A DNA stretch of 42,776 bases from Bradyrhizobium nivariense (GTDB lineage Bacteria; Pseudomonadota; Alphaproteobacteria; Rhizobiales; Xanthobacteraceae), in contig NZ_JARVWW010000049.1 of assembly GCF_029846715.1 (NCBI RefSeq), positions 1 to 42,776 on the forward strand, given 5' to 3'. A program made the position numbers and the translations under genes. Of the stretch, positions 9,209 to 18,779 are shown piece after piece (position 1 is the stretch's first letter; each line of letters begins with the position of its first letter). Below the pieces are notes generated by a model, which did no database searches, was not told where the DNA came from, and was given only the letters and a program-made list of their open reading frames with translations.

Positions 9209-10582
9209 ATGAAATTTGTAAGTCGACGTTCGGAGAGGTCAGGACGAGCGCCATTGCCATCGCCAGGCCGGCCTTCTGCTGCAGGGCGCGATGAACAGAA
9301 TAGATTTTGGAAGGCGATTGCCACAGGGCAGAGCAGCGAAGATGCTGCGTTTGAGGCCGGATTATCGCAACCTCTCGGAAGCAGATTGTTCCGAAAGGCA
9401 GGCGGCATGCCACCAGCGATGTTCAGATCTTCGGCCAAGCCTCTCTCCGGGCGCTACCTTTCATTGGCGGAACGCGAGGAAATCGCCCTTCTAAAGGTGC
9501 AGGGCCATTCCATACGGGAGATTGGGCGCCGCTTGGGGCGGGCTGCTTCGACGGTCTCCCGTGAACTGCGGCGGAACGCGGCCACCCGCGGCGGCGGGTT
9601 GGATTATCGGGCAACAACTGCCCAATGGCATGCAGACCGATCTGCCCGCCGGGCCAAGCCGACCAAGCTTGCGCCCAACGCAGCCTTGCGGACTTATGTG
9701 GAGGAGAGACTTGCCGGCAGGGTCGTAGCCCCGAGCGGAGCTTGTATTGCCGGCCCCACCGTTCGGTGGAACGGCCGCCGGCATGGCCGGCGAAAGGATC
9801 GACGATGGGCCAAAGCATGGAGCCCTGAGCAGATTGCCCGACGCTTGCCGATCGACTTCCCGGACGACAAGACGATGCGCATCAGCCACGAAGCCATCTA
9901 TCAGGCTCTCTTCGTTCAGGGCCGCGGTATACTACGCAGCGAACTGACGGCCTGCTTGCGAACCGGCCGCGTGTTGCGCGTGCCTAGGGGGCGCGTACGC
10001 AGGCGGGGCAAGGGCTTTGTCTCGCCGGAGATCATGATCAGTGAGCGCCCCGCTGAAGCGGCCGATCGAGCCGTGCCGGGACATTGGGAGGGAGACCTCA
10101 TCCTCGGTCTTGGCAGCTCGGCGATCGGCACGTTGGTCGAACGCACGACGCGCTTCACAATGCTATTGCACCTTCCCCGGTTGGCGGGGCATGGCGAAGC
10201 TCCGCGCAAGAAGAACGGGCCTGCGCTTGCGGGACACGGGGCGGAAGCCGTGCGTGACGCGATCTCGCGCACCATCATCACTTTGCCCGAAGAACTACGT
10301 CGCACGCTGACTTGGGATCAAGGAGCCGAAATGGCTCAGCACGACCGTCTCAAGATCGATGCAGGCATCCAAGTTTACTTCTGCGACCCGCAAAGCCCTT
10401 GGCAGCGCGGCACTAACGAGAACACCAACGGGTTGCTGCGGCAGTACTTTCCGAAAGGCACAGACCTGAGCATCCACAGCGCCGACGAGATATCCGCTGT
10501 AGCAGCGACCCTCAATGCCCGACCGAGAAAGACACTGGGCTGGAAAACGCCGGCAGAAGCGCTTGACGAATTACTGTCATGA
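9209..10582 (+). CDS. IS30-family transposase
   Basis: A 457-aa DDE transposase that cuts and joins the IS30 ends. The start at 9209 is chosen for the GGAGG ribosome site six bases before it; the frame is open 20 codons further upstream but runs into the inverted repeat. An N-terminal extension of about 90 residues precedes the IS30 helix-turn-helix (REEIALLKVQGHSIREIGRR, about 110-130, then STVSREL). The acidic triad is visible in GHWEGDLI, LTWDQGAEM and NENTNGLLRQYFPKGTD. It is complete and probably functional, with the stop 12 bases before the right inverted repeat. Confidence 0.93.
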   Translation: MKFVSRRSERSGRAPLPSPGRPSAAGRDEQNRFWKAIATGQSSEDAAFEAGLSQPLGSRLFRKAGGMPPAMFRSSAKPLSGRYLSLAEREEIALLKVQGHSIREIGRRLGRAASTVSRELRRNAATRGGGLDYRATTAQWHADRSARRAKPTKLAPNAALRTYVEERLAGRVVAPSGACIAGPTVRWNGRRHGRRKDRRWAKAWSPEQIARRLPIDFPDDKTMRISHEAIYQALFVQGRGILRSELTACLRTGRVLRVPRGRVRRRGKGFVSPEIMISERPAEAADRAVPGHWEGDLILGLGSSAIGTLVERTTRFTMLLHLPRLAGHGEAPRKKNGPALAGHGAEAVRDAISRTIITLPEELRRTLTWDQGAEMAQHDRLKIDAGIQVYFCDPQSPWQRGTNENTNGLLRQYFPKGTDLSIHSADEISAVAATLNARPRKTLGWKTPAEALDELLS

Positions 10583-10594
10583 GTGAAAACAATT

Positions 10595-10622
10595 GGTGTT
10601 GCGACGACCGTTTGAATCCGCC
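10595..10622 (-). repeat. IS30 right inverted repeat
   Basis: Perfect inverted copy of 9163-9190, followed by the ttg target duplication. Confidence 0.92.
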
Positions 10623-11193
10623 TTGGGCGCCGTGATCGGAATGATGGATCAGGCCGCCACGGTTCGGGCGTCTCGCGGCGATAGCTTTATCCAACGCAGT
10701 GATTGCAAGTGAGGTATCGAGTGTGTCGTCGAAAGCCAAGCCGACGGCCTTGCGTGAGAATGCGTCGAGGATGACGGCGAGGTCGGCGAACGCCCTGGCG
10801 AGATGGACGTAGGTGATGTCGGCGACCCAGATCTGGTCGGCGCGGACGGCGCCAGGCCGCGCACCAGATTGGGTACGACGAGAAAGCCAGATGGCCGCTC
10901 CGAAGGCGGCTTCAAGAACGGCGTCTTGCGCTGCGCGAGCAGGTTATCCTCGCGCATAAGCCTTTGAACCTTCCTGGCATTCACGACCATGCCCTGGCGC
11001 TTGAGGCTAGCCGTCACGCGCCGATAGCCATAGAAGATATGCTTGAGGCAGATGCGCTGAATCAGGTCGCGCAGCTCGCAATCTGCGGCCTTGCCGTCAT
11101 GTCTGGCGAGGCGCCTATAATAAGTCGCGCGCGGCAGCCCCGCGAGGCGGCACAGGCGTTGGACGTTGGCATGGGAATCGGTTGTCTCCACTG

Positions 11194-11594
11194 TCATGGC
11201 TTTGACGACTTCGATGATGCCGGTACGGGTTTGCCTTGCGCCACCGGCTGCTCCAATGCGCGCAAGGCTTGCCGAAAAAACTCGATGTCCATCTGCTGGC
11301 GGCCCACCAACCGTTCGAGCTCGGCGATGCGGGCCTTCGCCTGTGCGAGCGCGCAGCGCTTGTCCTCATATGACGGCGGGGGCTTAAGCTTTCTGGGATC
11401 GGGTTGGGCCCGGGTCTACGATTTAATCCCTCTGGCCCATGCGCCTTCCACTCCTTGATCCAGTCGTGCAAAATCTTGCGTGATATCCCAAGCTCGCGTG
11501 CGACAGGCAGAACGCCGTCGTCTCGTTCGACACGCTTGATCGCCTTCAATTTAAACGCCGTCGGAAACTGACGGTTCTTTCCTCGTGCTGCCAC
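11194..11594 (-). pseudogene. IS3 OrfA, frameshifted
   Basis: OrfA starts at a GTG (11594) and carries the IS3 helix-turn-helix (AFKLKAIKRVERDDGVLPVA to SRKILHDWIKEW). After the segment RRPGPNP (near 11410) the frame changes. The continuation SYEDKRCALAQAKARIAELE, a leucine-zipper-like stretch typical of OrfA, ends KSSKP with the stop overlapping the OrfB start. A single indel therefore breaks it. Confidence 0.8.
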
Positions 11595-11654
11595 AGGTCA
11601 TCCTCGAAATGCCTGTCACTGCAATTACCGTGTCTCACTTAAGGGGTGCAGTCC

Positions 11655-11957
11655 AAGACTGTCACCGCAAACTTGGATAGAGAGTCAGCGGCCGCATCTG
11701 GCGTTCACCTGTTCTCGCCTGCGGGCGCAGCAGCCTGGCGGTCGAAGTAACTTGCATCGTGCAAACTCTAGGGCGTGCCGCCCCAACCTTCACGCGCAAG
11801 AAGAGAGGGGCAAAGTGCATCCGAGACGCTGTCGGAATGAAGTCTACCCTGGTATGAGGAGATCTTTTTGCCGAATTAGTTGGCTTTCGGCTGCGCCCAC
11901 TTCTTCGAGTTCACTCGGCTCTCGACGATTTCGCTGGCCGTGATGCGGTCGCGCGGA
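11655..11957. other. Short spacer, no gene seen
   Basis: About 300 bases between the IS3 end and the nitronate monooxygenase stop. A short minus-strand stretch at about 11870-11960 could be a gene tail fused behind the flavoprotein gene, but nothing is recognised. Confidence 0.35.
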
Positions 11958-12941
11958 CTAGGCGCGAGAGTGACCAGCGCTCGTTAACGCTGCTTCATAT
12001 TGTTCTGCAATCTCTTTCACAAGCTCGGCGGCACCTATAATCGAGCGAACACCTGAAACGGAGTGGCCAGCAGACCGGATATTGATCCAGCGCGGCGGTT
12101 CATCGCTTGAAGAAGATCCGCCAACGTTATGCTTTGCGCGAGACTCCGATACCGATTCGCCAAGTTTTGACGGGTCGAGACCGGCCGCCACGATTGAGCT
12201 ACGCAGCACATTCACCGGGATTCCCGAAAATGCATTGGTCAAGACGATGTCATCGAGCGTGCTATCAACCACCATCTGACGATAGGTATCGCTCGCCATG
12301 CTTTCCGGGGTGGCAATGAAGCGAGTACCCATGCAAGCAAGCTCGCACCCAAGCACGCGTGCTGCCGCTAGAGAGTGGCCGTCTGTAATACCACCAGCGA
12401 GTACAATTGGGCCCTCGAATCTGGTGCGAACCGCACGAACAAAAGCAAATGGATTCGCCCACCCGGTATGGCCTCCCGCGCCGGCAGCAAGCAGAATCAA
12501 GCCGTCCGCACCGGCTTCGATGGCTCTTTCCGCGTGATACAACGACGCGATGTCGGCGAACACGAGACAACCGATTTCGTGCAAGGCGTCAACTGCTGCG
12601 GCCGGGGGTCCCAGGCTGGTGATGGCAATCTCCACCTTGTGGCGCACGAGACAGGCAAGATCATCCTTGAACCGCGGGTGACGGATCATGACAGTTGGAC
12701 AGTGCGGCGCTACTGGCCGATCCGAGTTAGCGAGATTATGCTCAATCTCGATCAACCAACGATCGAGTTCATCAATAGATCGGGCATTGGCTGTGGGAAA
12801 CGCGCCGATCGCACCCGACCGGCAGACCGTACTGACAAGGTCCACCCCAGAGACATCGGCCATGGGCGCGACGATAAGAGGCAATGTCAGCCGGGCAGAG
12901 AACGCATTCCGCAACCGGGCACTCTCGAAAACTATGGTCAT
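11958..12941 (-). CDS. Nitronate monooxygenase (2-nitropropane dioxygenase) family flavoprotein
   Basis: A 327-aa FMN-dependent TIM-barrel protein of the 2-nitropropane dioxygenase/nitronate monooxygenase family. Members oxidise nitronates such as propionate-3-nitronate, and some act on enoyl-ACP. FMN-binding signatures are APMADVSG (residues 25-32), GAGGHTGW (154-161), LAGGITDG (181-188) and MGTRFIAT (204-211). The ATG at 12941 has AAGGAG eight bases upstream. The same orientation and neighbourhood as the three CoA genes suggest a common role, but an IS3 element now lies between. The nitro substrate is not known, and the family also holds members with other reactions. Confidence 0.88.
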   Translation of the reverse strand: MTIVFESARLRNAFSARLTLPLIVAPMADVSGVDLVSTVCRSGAIGAFPTANARSIDELDRWLIEIEHNLANSDRPVAPHCPTVMIRHPRFKDDLACLVRHKVEIAITSLGPPAAAVDALHEIGCLVFADIASLYHAERAIEAGADGLILLAAGAGGHTGWANPFAFVRAVRTRFEGPIVLAGGITDGHSLAAARVLGCELACMGTRFIATPESMASDTYRQMVVDSTLDDIVLTNAFSGIPVNVLRSSIVAAGLDPSKLGESVSESRAKHNVGGSSSSDEPPRWINIRSAGHSVSGVRSIIGAAELVKEIAEQYEAALTSAGHSRA

Positions 12942-14099
12942 AGTATCAGCTCCTTAACTTGAATTGCGTTTCGCAGCAGATCTCTTGTCAGTTGAGTGCA
13001 CTCGCAGCCGTGAACATGGGACAGGTCGTGCAGGGCTCGAGGACCTGACGGTTGCTAGACAGTCGGTCGCATGCTCTTGCGATCAATTCAATCGCAAAAC
13101 TTGGTAGTTGACGGGACTGCATATTGTAGGCGCTCGCCGATTTGCGGTGCCAGTCGGACTCGAACGAGACGAAACTGCTTCCTGTCTCCTCATGCGGGGG
13201 TAAAGCGAACAGTTGCGGGACGCTGCGCGTGCTCGATCGCCTCGTCAACGACAAACCAAAGGGAAGACAGAAACGCTCTCGCACTATTTGATCAAGACGA
13301 CCGCTCGGCGGTTGTCTCGCCCGCGCCAGCGATCCGCATCCGGCGATACCGTTATCTGGCGCGGGCTCTCACGCCTCACCGACATCGCGCTGGGCGCCAC
13401 GGTCCGAAGAAAATTTGAGGGTAGTTGAAAGCTTGACCAGACGGATACGATCGGTGTGCCCCGTCAACTGAGAACTGATTGTGATTGGAACACTCTTTGC
13501 GTTGTGCTGTGCGAGCTCCGCCGGCAATGGCAGCTTTAGACCTCGGCAACGAGCGCTAGATCGGATTCCGCGTACTGAAAGGCCAACTGTCGGATTGGCG
13601 ACGAGATGTCGGGCCCCGACATCCGGCTTGAGCAATGCGTTAGGGAACCAAGTTCTTGCACCTGCGACGTGAAATGGTAAGGTCATCCAGATTCGCCTGA
13701 TCAAACGAATAGGAGTGATAACTTTGAGGTATTGCATTTCGGCTTGACCAGCTTGCGTTGCGAGTTAATTCGGCCGGCCCATAGGCATCTGTGCCGGTGC
13801 CACGCCCAGTGTTCTGCCGCGATAGTCAACCCATTTGGCCAACGCGCCTTCGCGCAACTTGCGCTAGGATGTGGCAGCGAGTGCCTGATCACGCAAGAGG
13901 TTTATCTCATTAGTGGGCGCCTAGCGCCGCGCTTGCGCCTTCGGGACTGGTCGCTCGTTGACATCCAGTACACCGTGCTGCGGCCGCGCAATCGAGAAAA
14001 CGCCCTTGCCTCGAACGTTCAAATCCGGGTCGTCGCGAGCTTCTCACCGAAATCGGTACTAAGAGGTAAACCTTCGGGAGATCGTGGTCGAGTAGCTCG
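12942..14099. other. 1.1-kb spacer between flavoprotein gene and group II intron
   Basis: The flavoprotein ribosome site and promoter lie at the left edge. A minus-strand frame at 13369-13737 (122 codons) has no clear ribosome site and no recognised family. Nothing else can be supported. Confidence 0.35.
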
Positions 14100-14120
14100 G
14101 CCATTTGACTTTCGCCCTCA

Positions 14121-14155
14121 CAGATCCGGGCGGGCGGCTTTCCCGCACCCGGCTC
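14121..14155 (-). ncRNA. Group II intron domain V
   Basis: Read on the minus strand, this 35-base segment starts GAGCCGGGTGCGGGAAAG and folds back as a hairpin with a central AAAG loop. This is the conserved catalytic domain V pattern. It lies just after the reverse transcriptase frame, as expected. Confidence 0.75.
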
Positions 14156-14174
14156 TTCCCGAGGGTAACCCGCG

Positions 14175-15004
14175 TCATATCCGCGCCTGCGCCCAAGTGC
14201 GAGTGTTGCGTGGAAGGGGCAGACGGAAGCGTGCCATCAGGGTCTCGAACTCCGACCAGCCCATGCGCCGACTTTTCTGACTGCGCCGTCTCAGACAGCG
14301 CAGCCAAGTCCGACGCACTTCGCGATAGAAGCCGTTGAGCGCTGGATAATTGTGCGGCCTGCCGTAGTAGCCGTAGTGTCCACGCAGCACTGCGGCGAAC
14401 CACTCGTGCTGGGTGGCCAGTGACTCGTGCATGAGCCGCCAGGCTTCCTGGCGCAACGCCGTCAGCTTGCGCGTCAGGCGTTTCCCTTCCGTCTTGTGCT
14501 TCACGATAAACCGGCCGTCCCGGGTCTGCCCGCAGTAGTGGGTGAAGCCGAGGAAGGCGAAGGTCTCGGGTCGCCGCTCGCCGCGCCGCTGACGCGAGAG
14601 GGCCGCAAATCGACCGAACTCGATCAGCCGCGTCTTGCCCTCATGAAGCATCAGGCCAAAGCTGGCCAGCCGCGCCTTGAGGGCCAAGAGCATCTCCTGC
14701 GCATCCGCCTTGCTCACGAAGCCCATGACGAAGTCGTCCGCATAGCGCACGGCCACAACGCGACCGCGTGCGCGGCGACGGCGCCATTGATGGATCCAGA
14801 GATCGAGGATGTAGTGCAGAAAGATGTTGGCGAGGAGCGGACTGATGCCCGCCCCCCTGCGGGGTACCCCTGTCTGTTTCTTGCTTCTCGCCGCTCTCAA
14901 GAACGCCGGCCCGCAGCCACAGCTCTATGAGCCGCAAGATGCGAAGATCGGCGATCCTGTGCGCCACCATCTGCAGCAGCCACTCGTGGTCGACCGAGTC
15001 GAAG
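14175..15004 (-). pseudogene. Group II intron reverse transcriptase/maturase, C-terminal part
   Basis: This is the second half of the intron reverse transcriptase. It begins at FDSVDHEWLLQM (the start of the palm) and passes DRGTPQG. It changes frame in a run of G near 14855, where one extra G blocks the join to GISPLLANIFLHYI. It then carries the catalytic YADDF box and the thumb/maturase-type region with GWSEFETLMARF. It is cut off from its N-terminal half by cassette A. The extra G means that the gene would be broken even if the cassette left. Confidence 0.88.
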
Positions 15005-15047
15005 GAAGCGGCCACAGACTACCCATCACCGTGATATTCCAGATTCG

Positions 15048-15338
15048 CTGACCATCACCCGCGAGCGCCACGCCTTCGAAGGCCAGTCGCTGGCCGTGAT
15101 CAGCAGCATCCGGCGGCGCGGCGTCCTCCTCGTTCTCGTGGTCTTGCCAGACGGTAGCCGCTCGCTGATTCCGGCCAACTGGACCGATTGGAACGCCGAG
15201 CAGGCAAGGCGAACGCCGGCGGTCGATGCTGGTGGTGCCCACGATCTCGGCCGGCTCGGCGATTTGCTCCACCTGCGCAAGATCATTGACGCTCTCTACG
15301 GCCGACCTGCAGTGCAAGGAGAGCAGCCATGCAACTGA
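15048..15338 (+). CDS. Cassette gene 1 (A copy), small conserved protein
   Basis: About 96 aa, with key segments ITREHHAFEG-like (here ITRERHAFEG), ISSIRRRGVLLVLVVLPDGS and LIPANWTDW. The same layout occurs in gene 1 of cassettes B, C and D: a short His/Phe start, a beta-rich centre with a PDG turn, then a helical end. It resembles the DUF5372-type small proteins that I associate with recombinase genes, but that match is from memory. No normal start codon is obvious; the frame is open from upstream, and 15048 (CTG) is where the alignment with copy C begins. It ends by overlapping gene 2 by ten bases. Function unknown. Confidence 0.55.
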   Translation: MTITRERHAFEGQSLAVISSIRRRGVLLVLVVLPDGSRSLIPANWTDWNAEQARRTPAVDAGGAHDLGRLGDLLHLRKIIDALYGRPAVQGEQPCN

Positions 15339-15514
15339 ACCTGGCCTTTCTCGACCGCCCCGATCTTTCACCGAACCCTTTTCCAGCAGCCCCGTCGGCG
15401 ACGACGTGGGAGCAGCTCGACGAAGCCTCGCGCATCGCGGCGCTCGAGATCCTCTCACGTCTCATCGCCCGCATGATCTCGGCCAGGTCGACGAGGGAGG
15501 CAAGCGATGAATGA
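15329..15514 (+). CDS. Cassette gene 2 (A copy), small protein
   Basis: A 61-aa protein starting MQLNLAFLDRPDLSPNPFP. It has a Trp-containing turn and a C-terminal helix (ALEILSRLIARMIS) that matches in pattern the LWPNLS and helical ends of gene 2 in cassettes B and C. Overlaps with gene 1 (10 bases) and the recombinase (8 bases) suggest translational coupling. It may be an accessory factor of the recombinase; function is unknown. Confidence 0.6.
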   Translation: MQLNLAFLDRPDLSPNPFPAAPSATTWEQLDEASRIAALEILSRLIARMISARSTREASDE

Positions 15515-17715
15515 ACGCGCCAAGATCACGGCCAGCCATCTGTCCCGCCAGGCCATCGTCTACCTGCGCCAGTCGAGCGCCGCCCAGGTCGAGCACAATC
15601 GCGAGTCGACCGATCGACAGTATGCGCTTGCGGCCAAAGCCCGTGAACTTGGCTGGCCCAATGATCGCATCATCGTCATCGATGAGGATCTTGGGCTCTC
15701 CGGTTCCGGCTTTGTTGCGAGATCGGGCTTCGCCCGCCTCACCGCCGAAGTCGCACTCGCCCACGTCGGCCTCGTGCTCGGACTTGAGGTCTCGCGCCTG
15801 GCGCGCAACAACGCCGATGGCACCGCCTCATCGACCTCGGCGGCCTCACCGACACGCTGATCGGCGATGCAGATGGCATCTATCATCCAGCCCTCTTCAA
15901 TGATCGCCTTCTGCTCGGGCTCAAGGGCACCATGAGCGAGGCCGAACTTCATGTGCTGAGGGCCCGCCTCAACGGCGGCATTCGCAACAAGGCAGCACGC
16001 GGTGAACTCCGCCGATGATTGCCGGTCGGCTTTGTCTGGGGCGAGGCCGATGGCGAGGTCCGCTTCTACCCCGACGAGGCCATTGTCACCGCCGTCCGCA
16101 ACGTCTTCGCGCGCTTCGCCGAGACGGGCTCGGCGCGCCGCGTCTGGTTATGGTTTCGCTCGGAAGGGCTCACATTCCCTCTGCAGATGCACCAAAACGC
16201 AGAGATCCGCTGGGTCGAGGCCAGCTACACCGCCATCCACCACGTGCTCACAAATCCCGTGTATGCCGGCGCCTACGCCTATGGCAAATCACGCCAGGAG
16301 ACGATGCTGGATGCAGCGGGTGCACGCACAAAGCGCGTGCGACAACTGCCGCGCTCCGAGTGGCAGGTACTCATCCCGGACCATCATCCGGGGTTCATCG
16401 ATTGGCAGACCTATGAGGCCAACCAGGATCGCAACGCCAAGAACACCCGCCCCGGACCGCACAAAGTGGGCGGCGCCGTGAGGGAAGGCAGCGCCCTGCT
16501 GCAGAGCCTTGCCAGCTGCGGCCACTGCGGACGCCGCTTGCACACGCACTATCGCGGGCGCAGTTCCGCACCGGGGTATCATTGCCCCGGCAAGATCCTG
16601 GTCGAGGGCCGCGGCGTCTATTGCCTCAACATTGGCGGCATTCAGATCGACGAGGCCGTCACGCGGGCCTTCATCGCCGCCCTCGAGCCGGCAAAGCTCG
16701 CTGCCACGCTCGCCGCTGCCGAGCGGCTCGAAGCAGATCGCGAAACCTCGCTCAAGCAATGGCGTCTCGGCGTCGAGCGGGCGAGCTACAAAGCGAGCCG
16801 CGCCGAGCGCCGATACCGTGCCGTCGATCCAGACAACCGGTTGGTCGCTCGCGGCCTGGAGCGCGAGTGGGAGGAGAGCTTGAGCGCACTCGAAGCCGCC
16901 AAGGCCGAGCTTGCACGCCGCGAACTAGAGCGTCCACGCGTGCTCTCCCAAGAGGAGCGCGACCGTCTGCTCGCGCTCGGGCGCGATCTTGCCGCCGTCT
17001 GGCACGCGGCAACTACCACGCCGCGTGACAGGAAAGAGCTGCTGCGAGCATTGCTCGAGGAGGTCATCATAAAGGTCGAGCGCGACAAGGCTGCAGCCCA
17101 CCTCACGCTGCGCTGGAGGGGCGGCGCGCTCTACGAGATCGATCTCGCGCTGCCGCGCTCGCGGCCGGCCACGATACGCACCGATGAGGACACGATCGCA
17201 CTCGTCCGCCGGCTGGCCGTCCATTATCCAGACACCGTAATTGCCGGCATCCTCAATCGCCAGGGGCGCACCACGGTATACGGCCATCGCTTCGAGGCGG
17301 GCCGTGTCGGCAATCTGCGTCGCCACTGGGACATCCCGTGCTTCGAGGCCGGGCCGTCTCCACCAAGGGCGAACTGGCGTCGATCAAGAAGGCCGCGGTC
17401 GTGCTCGGCGTCGCCCCTTCGACTTTGCACCGCTGGCTCAACCACGGCATCATTCCGGGCGAGCAGCTGACGCCCGGCGCACCCTGGCGCATTCGCCTGA
17501 CCGATGACCTCATCGCCCGATTCAGCGAGACTGCTGGGGACGGCTTCGTGACCATGCACGAGGCAACCCGCAAGCTCGGTGTCTCGCGCCAAACCGTGTT
17601 GCAGCGTGTCAAGCGCGGCGAGCCCGAAGTCGTGCACGTCACGAATGGCAGGAAAAAGGGAATCCGGATCAAGGTGATAACCCGGCAATCCGAACTCTTC
17701 GATCAAACCTCATGA
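15507..17715 (+). pseudogene. Large serine recombinase, cassette A, broken
   Basis: The frame begins at ATG 15507 with a resolvase-type N-terminus containing YLRQSSAAQ (nucleophilic Ser). It then holds the recombinase domain, a zinc ribbon (CGHCGRRL, then a second Cys pair), a coiled coil and two C-terminal helix-turn-helix segments (VVLGVAPSTLHRWL and TRKLGVSRQTVLQRV). There are three lesions: a one-base loss after ARNNAD near 15821, an in-frame TGA at 16016-16018 after GELRR, and a frame change near 17355. The second helix-turn-helix is absent from recombinase C. It is a large serine recombinase of about 730 codons, now inactive as a single protein. Confidence 0.88.
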
Positions 17716-17742
17716 ACCAGGGGGCATTATGAAGCAGTGTCC

Positions 17743-18326
17743 AAGAAGTTGCGTATGTCGGCATCGAGCACCCAGTTGACGCGCTGGCTCATGATCGCCG
17801 TGTGCAAGGCGTCAAGCGCCATATGAGGATTCCGCCCCGGCCGGAAGCCGTAGGAGAACCCGAGGAAGTCGACCTCATAGACGGCGCTCAGCACCTCGGC
17901 TACCGCGCTTTGGACAATCTTGTCCTCTAGCGCCGGCACACCGAGAGGCCGCTTACCGCCATCGGCTTTGGGGATGTAGACTCGCCGTACCGGGTGTGGC
18001 CGGTAGCGACCCGTGTGGACGCGTCCGCAGAGCTCGCGAATGTTATCCGTGAGCCTCTGTTCGTACTTCGCCATCGTTACCCCATCGACCCCCGCGCTGG
18101 CCTGCCGCTTTTGTCGTCGAAACGCCCGAAGCAGAGCGTCCTCGTCGATGTGGTGCAGCAAGGCTGTGAACCGGGTTTGGGCAGCCTGCTTGGCTGCCGC
18201 GTTCACCCGTTCGAGGTTCGGCGGCAAGGCAACCCGGCTCTGTGTCCGGACCCTGGCCTTCTCGCGCGGGCTCCCCTCGGGCTGGCCCCTTCCCTCCATG
18301 CGTCTCGTTTCCTTCGACGACTTCAC
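17743..18326 (-). pseudogene. Group II intron reverse transcriptase, N-terminal part
   Basis: The first half of the intron reverse transcriptase, starting at GTG 18326 or ATG 18299. It contains SAGVDGVT, RRVYIPKADGGKRPLGVP, the FGFSYGFRPG-type box (FLGFSYGFRPGR) and VLDADIRNF. The protein should go on as FDSVDHEWL, which is found at 15003 and leftward. Cassette A replaces that link with a short unrelated tail ending in a stop at 17727. Confidence 0.88.
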
Positions 18327-18779
18327 AGGTACTATGAACCAGTCCGACTCCCGACCTCAGCTCGGACCGCGGCTCTGGCACTGCCTTGCCGCTGTCCCCC
18401 ACTGGAGACCAATCCAGTGGACCCGGTCGGGCCTCTCATGTTCCGATGATTACCTTCCATGCGTGATGCGGCCATCGACCCCGACGGAGCGGCATCGTCT
18501 CGCATAACGACAATGCTCATGCTGCCTTCGTGTTTAGGGAACACACTCGGCCTCCGCGAACATCCACCTTTCGAGGCTCATTCCCGCACCCCGCATGGCT
18601 CCTGTCTACACTTCGAACCCCGCGTTGCCGCGACGCCCGCAAGACTCGGTCCCGGCTTGCCTGCTTCGGCTTTGGCCGGATGGGACTTGCACCCACAAGC
18701 ATTCATCAGCTTGGCATGACGTACTCCCTGGGCGTGGTGTAACTGGCGGCGGGTCACCGCGTTCACCGGCCAAGGCCGG

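Larger units (their letters stand above)
9163..10622 (+). mobile_element. IS30-family element, intact
   Basis: This 1,460-bp element has perfect 28-bp inverted ends (9163-9190 and 10595-10622, starting ggcggattcaaacggtcg) and a 3-bp target duplication ttg (9160-9162 and 10623-10625). Its transposase frame is whole. It sits inside the IS3 OrfB gene at the codons for HGAQ/YAS, so it arrived after the IS3. Perfect ends suggest a recent insertion. Confidence 0.92.
8881..11197 (-). pseudogene. IS3 OrfB transposase, frameshifted and split by IS30
   Basis: OrfB starts at the ATG at 11197, overlapping the OrfA stop by ATGA. It reads normally through the HTH_21-type region (LCRLAGLPRATYYRRLAR and YGYRRVTASLKRQG) and changes frame near 10860. 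It continues in another frame to GGLIHHSDHGAQ and is cut at 10623 by IS30. The frame resumes at 9159 with YASIAYRQRLADRDF and runs to NKTR at 8881. The catalytic core is thus broken by one frameshift and one insertion. Confidence 0.85.
8821..11654 (-). mobile_element. IS3-family element, decayed and interrupted by IS30
   Basis: The ends are inverted copies of a sequence beginning gactgcaccccttaagtgag and running about 35 bases. They lie at about 8821-8860 and 11615-11654, flanked by a 6-bp direct repeat (aagact, 8815-8820 and 11655-11660). Removing the 1,460-bp IS30 and its 3-bp duplication leaves about 1.37 kb, a normal IS3 length. Both IS3 frames are damaged, so the element cannot move by itself. 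It separates the nitronate monooxygenase gene from the other CoA genes. Confidence 0.85.
15005..17742 (+). mobile_element. Serine-recombinase cassette A
   Basis: A 2.74-kb insertion inside the intron reverse transcriptase gene. The uninterrupted gene should read gtcgaagaagttgcg on the plus strand. The left junction keeps gtcgaag (to 15004) and the right junction restarts at aagaagttgcg (17743), so only aag is duplicated. The cassette holds two small overlapping genes and a serine recombinase gene, all on the plus strand. No long terminal inverted repeats were seen, which fits serine-recombinase movement rather than a DDE transposon. Confidence 0.75.
14100..18745 (-). mobile_element. Group II intron interrupted by recombinase cassette A
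   Basis: A minus-strand group II intron. The 5' ribozyme region (about 18330-18745) precedes a reverse transcriptase frame, which is followed by a domain V hairpin (14121-14155) and the 3' end near 14100. Cassette A (15005-17742) splits the reverse transcriptase gene. Without it the intron is about 1.9 kb, a normal size. The 5' border is approximate: it is placed where the flanking cassette D gene stops being recognisable. Confidence 0.8.

Noticed and set aside
14465..14485. Start of a tts-box-like sequence (gtcagctt)
   Set aside because: It lies inside the intron reverse transcriptase and does not match beyond the first bases.
18600..18640. T-loop-like ttcgaaccccg
   Set aside because: It lies within the group II intron 5' region and has no cloverleaf arms around it.
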